From an uncultured Clostridia bacterium (GTDB lineage Bacteria > Bacillota > Clostridia > Oscillospirales > Acutalibacteraceae), in NCBI GenBank assembly GCA_946405475.1, contig CAMJHI010000033.1:1-14553 (forward strand): a DNA stretch of 14,553 nucleotides. Direction: 5' to 3'. The notes below the pieces were generated by a model, which saw nothing but the letters and a program-made list of their open reading frames with translations, was not told the DNA's origin and did no database searches. Both the position numbers and the translations under genes were made by a program. Positions 13,977-14,553 of the stretch are shown here, piece by piece (within the stretch, counting starts at the first letter, position 1; each line of letters starts with the position of its first letter).

Positions 13977-14005
13977 ATCTTACCCCCGCCCCGTTTTCTT
14001 GTCAA
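13977..14005 (-). promoter_or_regulatory. Promoter of the aquaporin gene
   Basis: On the minus strand TTGACA (14000-14005), a 17-nt spacer and TAAGAT (13977-13982). A 6-bp inverted repeat, TACCGG (13949-13954) with CCGGTA (13964-13969), lies in the leader between promoter and ribosome site. Confidence 0.8.
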
Positions 14006-14070
14006 GATAAAAGGAAACATAAACATAAATTAAATCTTTGTTACATTAAGTCCCGGGCGAGGCAGGGGCG

Positions 14071-14099
14071 TTGACACCCGCGCGCAAAACGGTTATACT
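14071..14099 (+). promoter_or_regulatory. Promoter of the FucO-type dehydrogenase gene
   Basis: TTGACA (14071-14076), a 17-nt spacer and TATACT (14094-14099), 49 nt before the start codon. Confidence 0.88.
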
Positions 14100-14148
14100 G
14101 TTCTTACAGCAAATTCCCCAACATTATCATGAAACGGAGAAGATCACC

Positions 14149-14553
14149 ATGAACAGATTTATGCTCAACGAAACCTCTTACCATGGCGCGGGCGCCATCA
14201 GCGCCGTCGTCACGGAAATACAAAACCGCGGGTTCAAAAAGGCGTTCGTCGCCTCCGACCCCGATCTGATCAAGTTCGGCGTCACCGCCAAGGTCACCGA
14301 CCTGCTCGATCAGGCGAAGATCCCGTATGAGATCTATTCCGACATCAAGCCCAACCCCACGGTCGAAAACGTGCAGCACGGCGTGGAATGCTTCAAGGCT
14401 TCCGGCGCGGACTGCATCGTGGCCATCGGCGGCGGCTCCTCGATGGATACCTCCAAGGCCATCGGCATCATCATCACCAACCCCGAGTTTGAAGACGTGC
14501 GCTCCCTTGAGGGCGTCGCGCCCACCAAGGACCCCTGGGTGCCGGTCATTGCC
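14149..14553 (+). CDS. fucO: Iron-containing alcohol dehydrogenase, lactaldehyde reductase (FucO) type (5' part; runs off right edge)
   Basis: The first 135 residues are visible. The N-terminus MNRFMLNETSYHGAGAI and the segment VTDLLDQAKIPYEIY follow the FucO pattern closely. So do KPNPTVENVQHG and VAIGGGSSMDTSKAIGII (GGGS at 94-97, nucleotide-binding), and NPEFEDVRSLEG matches FucO nearly residue for residue. FucO reduces L-lactaldehyde to 1,2-propanediol with NADH, the last step of anaerobic fucose or rhamnose breakdown; related enzymes reduce glycolaldehyde or short aldehydes, so the physiological substrate is not certain. The iron-ligand region is outside the window. GGAGA (14136-14140) precedes the ATG at 14149. 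Divergent from the aquaporin gene. It belongs to a different subfamily from the dehydrogenase at 11971-13137. Confidence 0.88.
   Translation, partial: MNRFMLNETSYHGAGAISAVVTEIQNRGFKKAFVASDPDLIKFGVTAKVTDLLDQAKIPYEIYSDIKPNPTVENVQHGVECFKASGADCIVAIGGGSSMDTSKAIGIIITNPEFEDVRSLEGVAPTKDPWVPVIA

Noticed and set aside
1..14553. tRNA, rRNA or CRISPR arrays
   Set aside because: No cloverleaf-like sequence, rRNA motif or regularly spaced repeat array was seen.

Overview
The window looks like a chromosomal stretch of a moderately GC-rich Firmicute of the Clostridia, probably a gut or rumen Ruminococcaceae/Oscillospiraceae-type organism. The reasons are strong AGGAGG-type ribosome sites in front of nearly every gene, sharp TTGACA-17-TATAAT promoters, a dockerin-bearing secreted protein, an EF-G2-type factor, and two iron-dependent alcohol dehydrogenases of fermentative type. 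The assignment is inferred from gene content only.

Layout. Positions 1-1505 (minus): the N-terminal 501 residues of DNA topoisomerase III, running off the left edge. 1756-3810 (plus): EF-G-like GTPase, ending in a perfect 14-bp hairpin. 3927-6338 (minus): secreted multidomain metallophosphoesterase with a dockerin, convergent with the EF-G gene. 6500-7339 (plus): exported beta-propeller-like protein, divergent from the phosphoesterase. 7426-10843 (plus): a possible transcription unit of an unknown 182-residue protein, a 133-nt segment bounded by a perfect 16-bp inverted repeat, a 409-residue reverse transcriptase, and a GH30-type glycosidase. It closes with a strong terminator. 11099-11891 (plus): an MNT-HEPN toxin-antitoxin pair whose antitoxin carries an HTH domain; it has repeated TGGCAC/GTGCCA sites around its promoter and is bracketed by two identical 38-bp terminator copies. 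11971-13137 (minus): YqhD/BDH-type alcohol dehydrogenase. 13245-13922 (minus): aquaporin Z-like channel. 14149-14553 (plus, partial): FucO-type lactaldehyde reductase, divergent from the aquaporin.

The strongest candidate for something undescribed is the reverse transcriptase with its upstream inverted-repeat-bounded segment (7981-9354). The RT has all catalytic motifs, but I see no intron endonuclease domain, no retron NAxxH or VTG motifs and no Shine-Dalgarno site. The segment ends 11 nt before its start codon and can be drawn as an RNA closed by a 16-bp stem with internal hairpins, resembling the RNA-plus-RT arrangement of retrons and some defence-associated RTs. The second accessory locus is the HTH-MNT/HEPN pair between duplicated terminators. 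The remaining genes are ordinary housekeeping, export or fermentation functions. No gap between genes exceeds about 260 bp.
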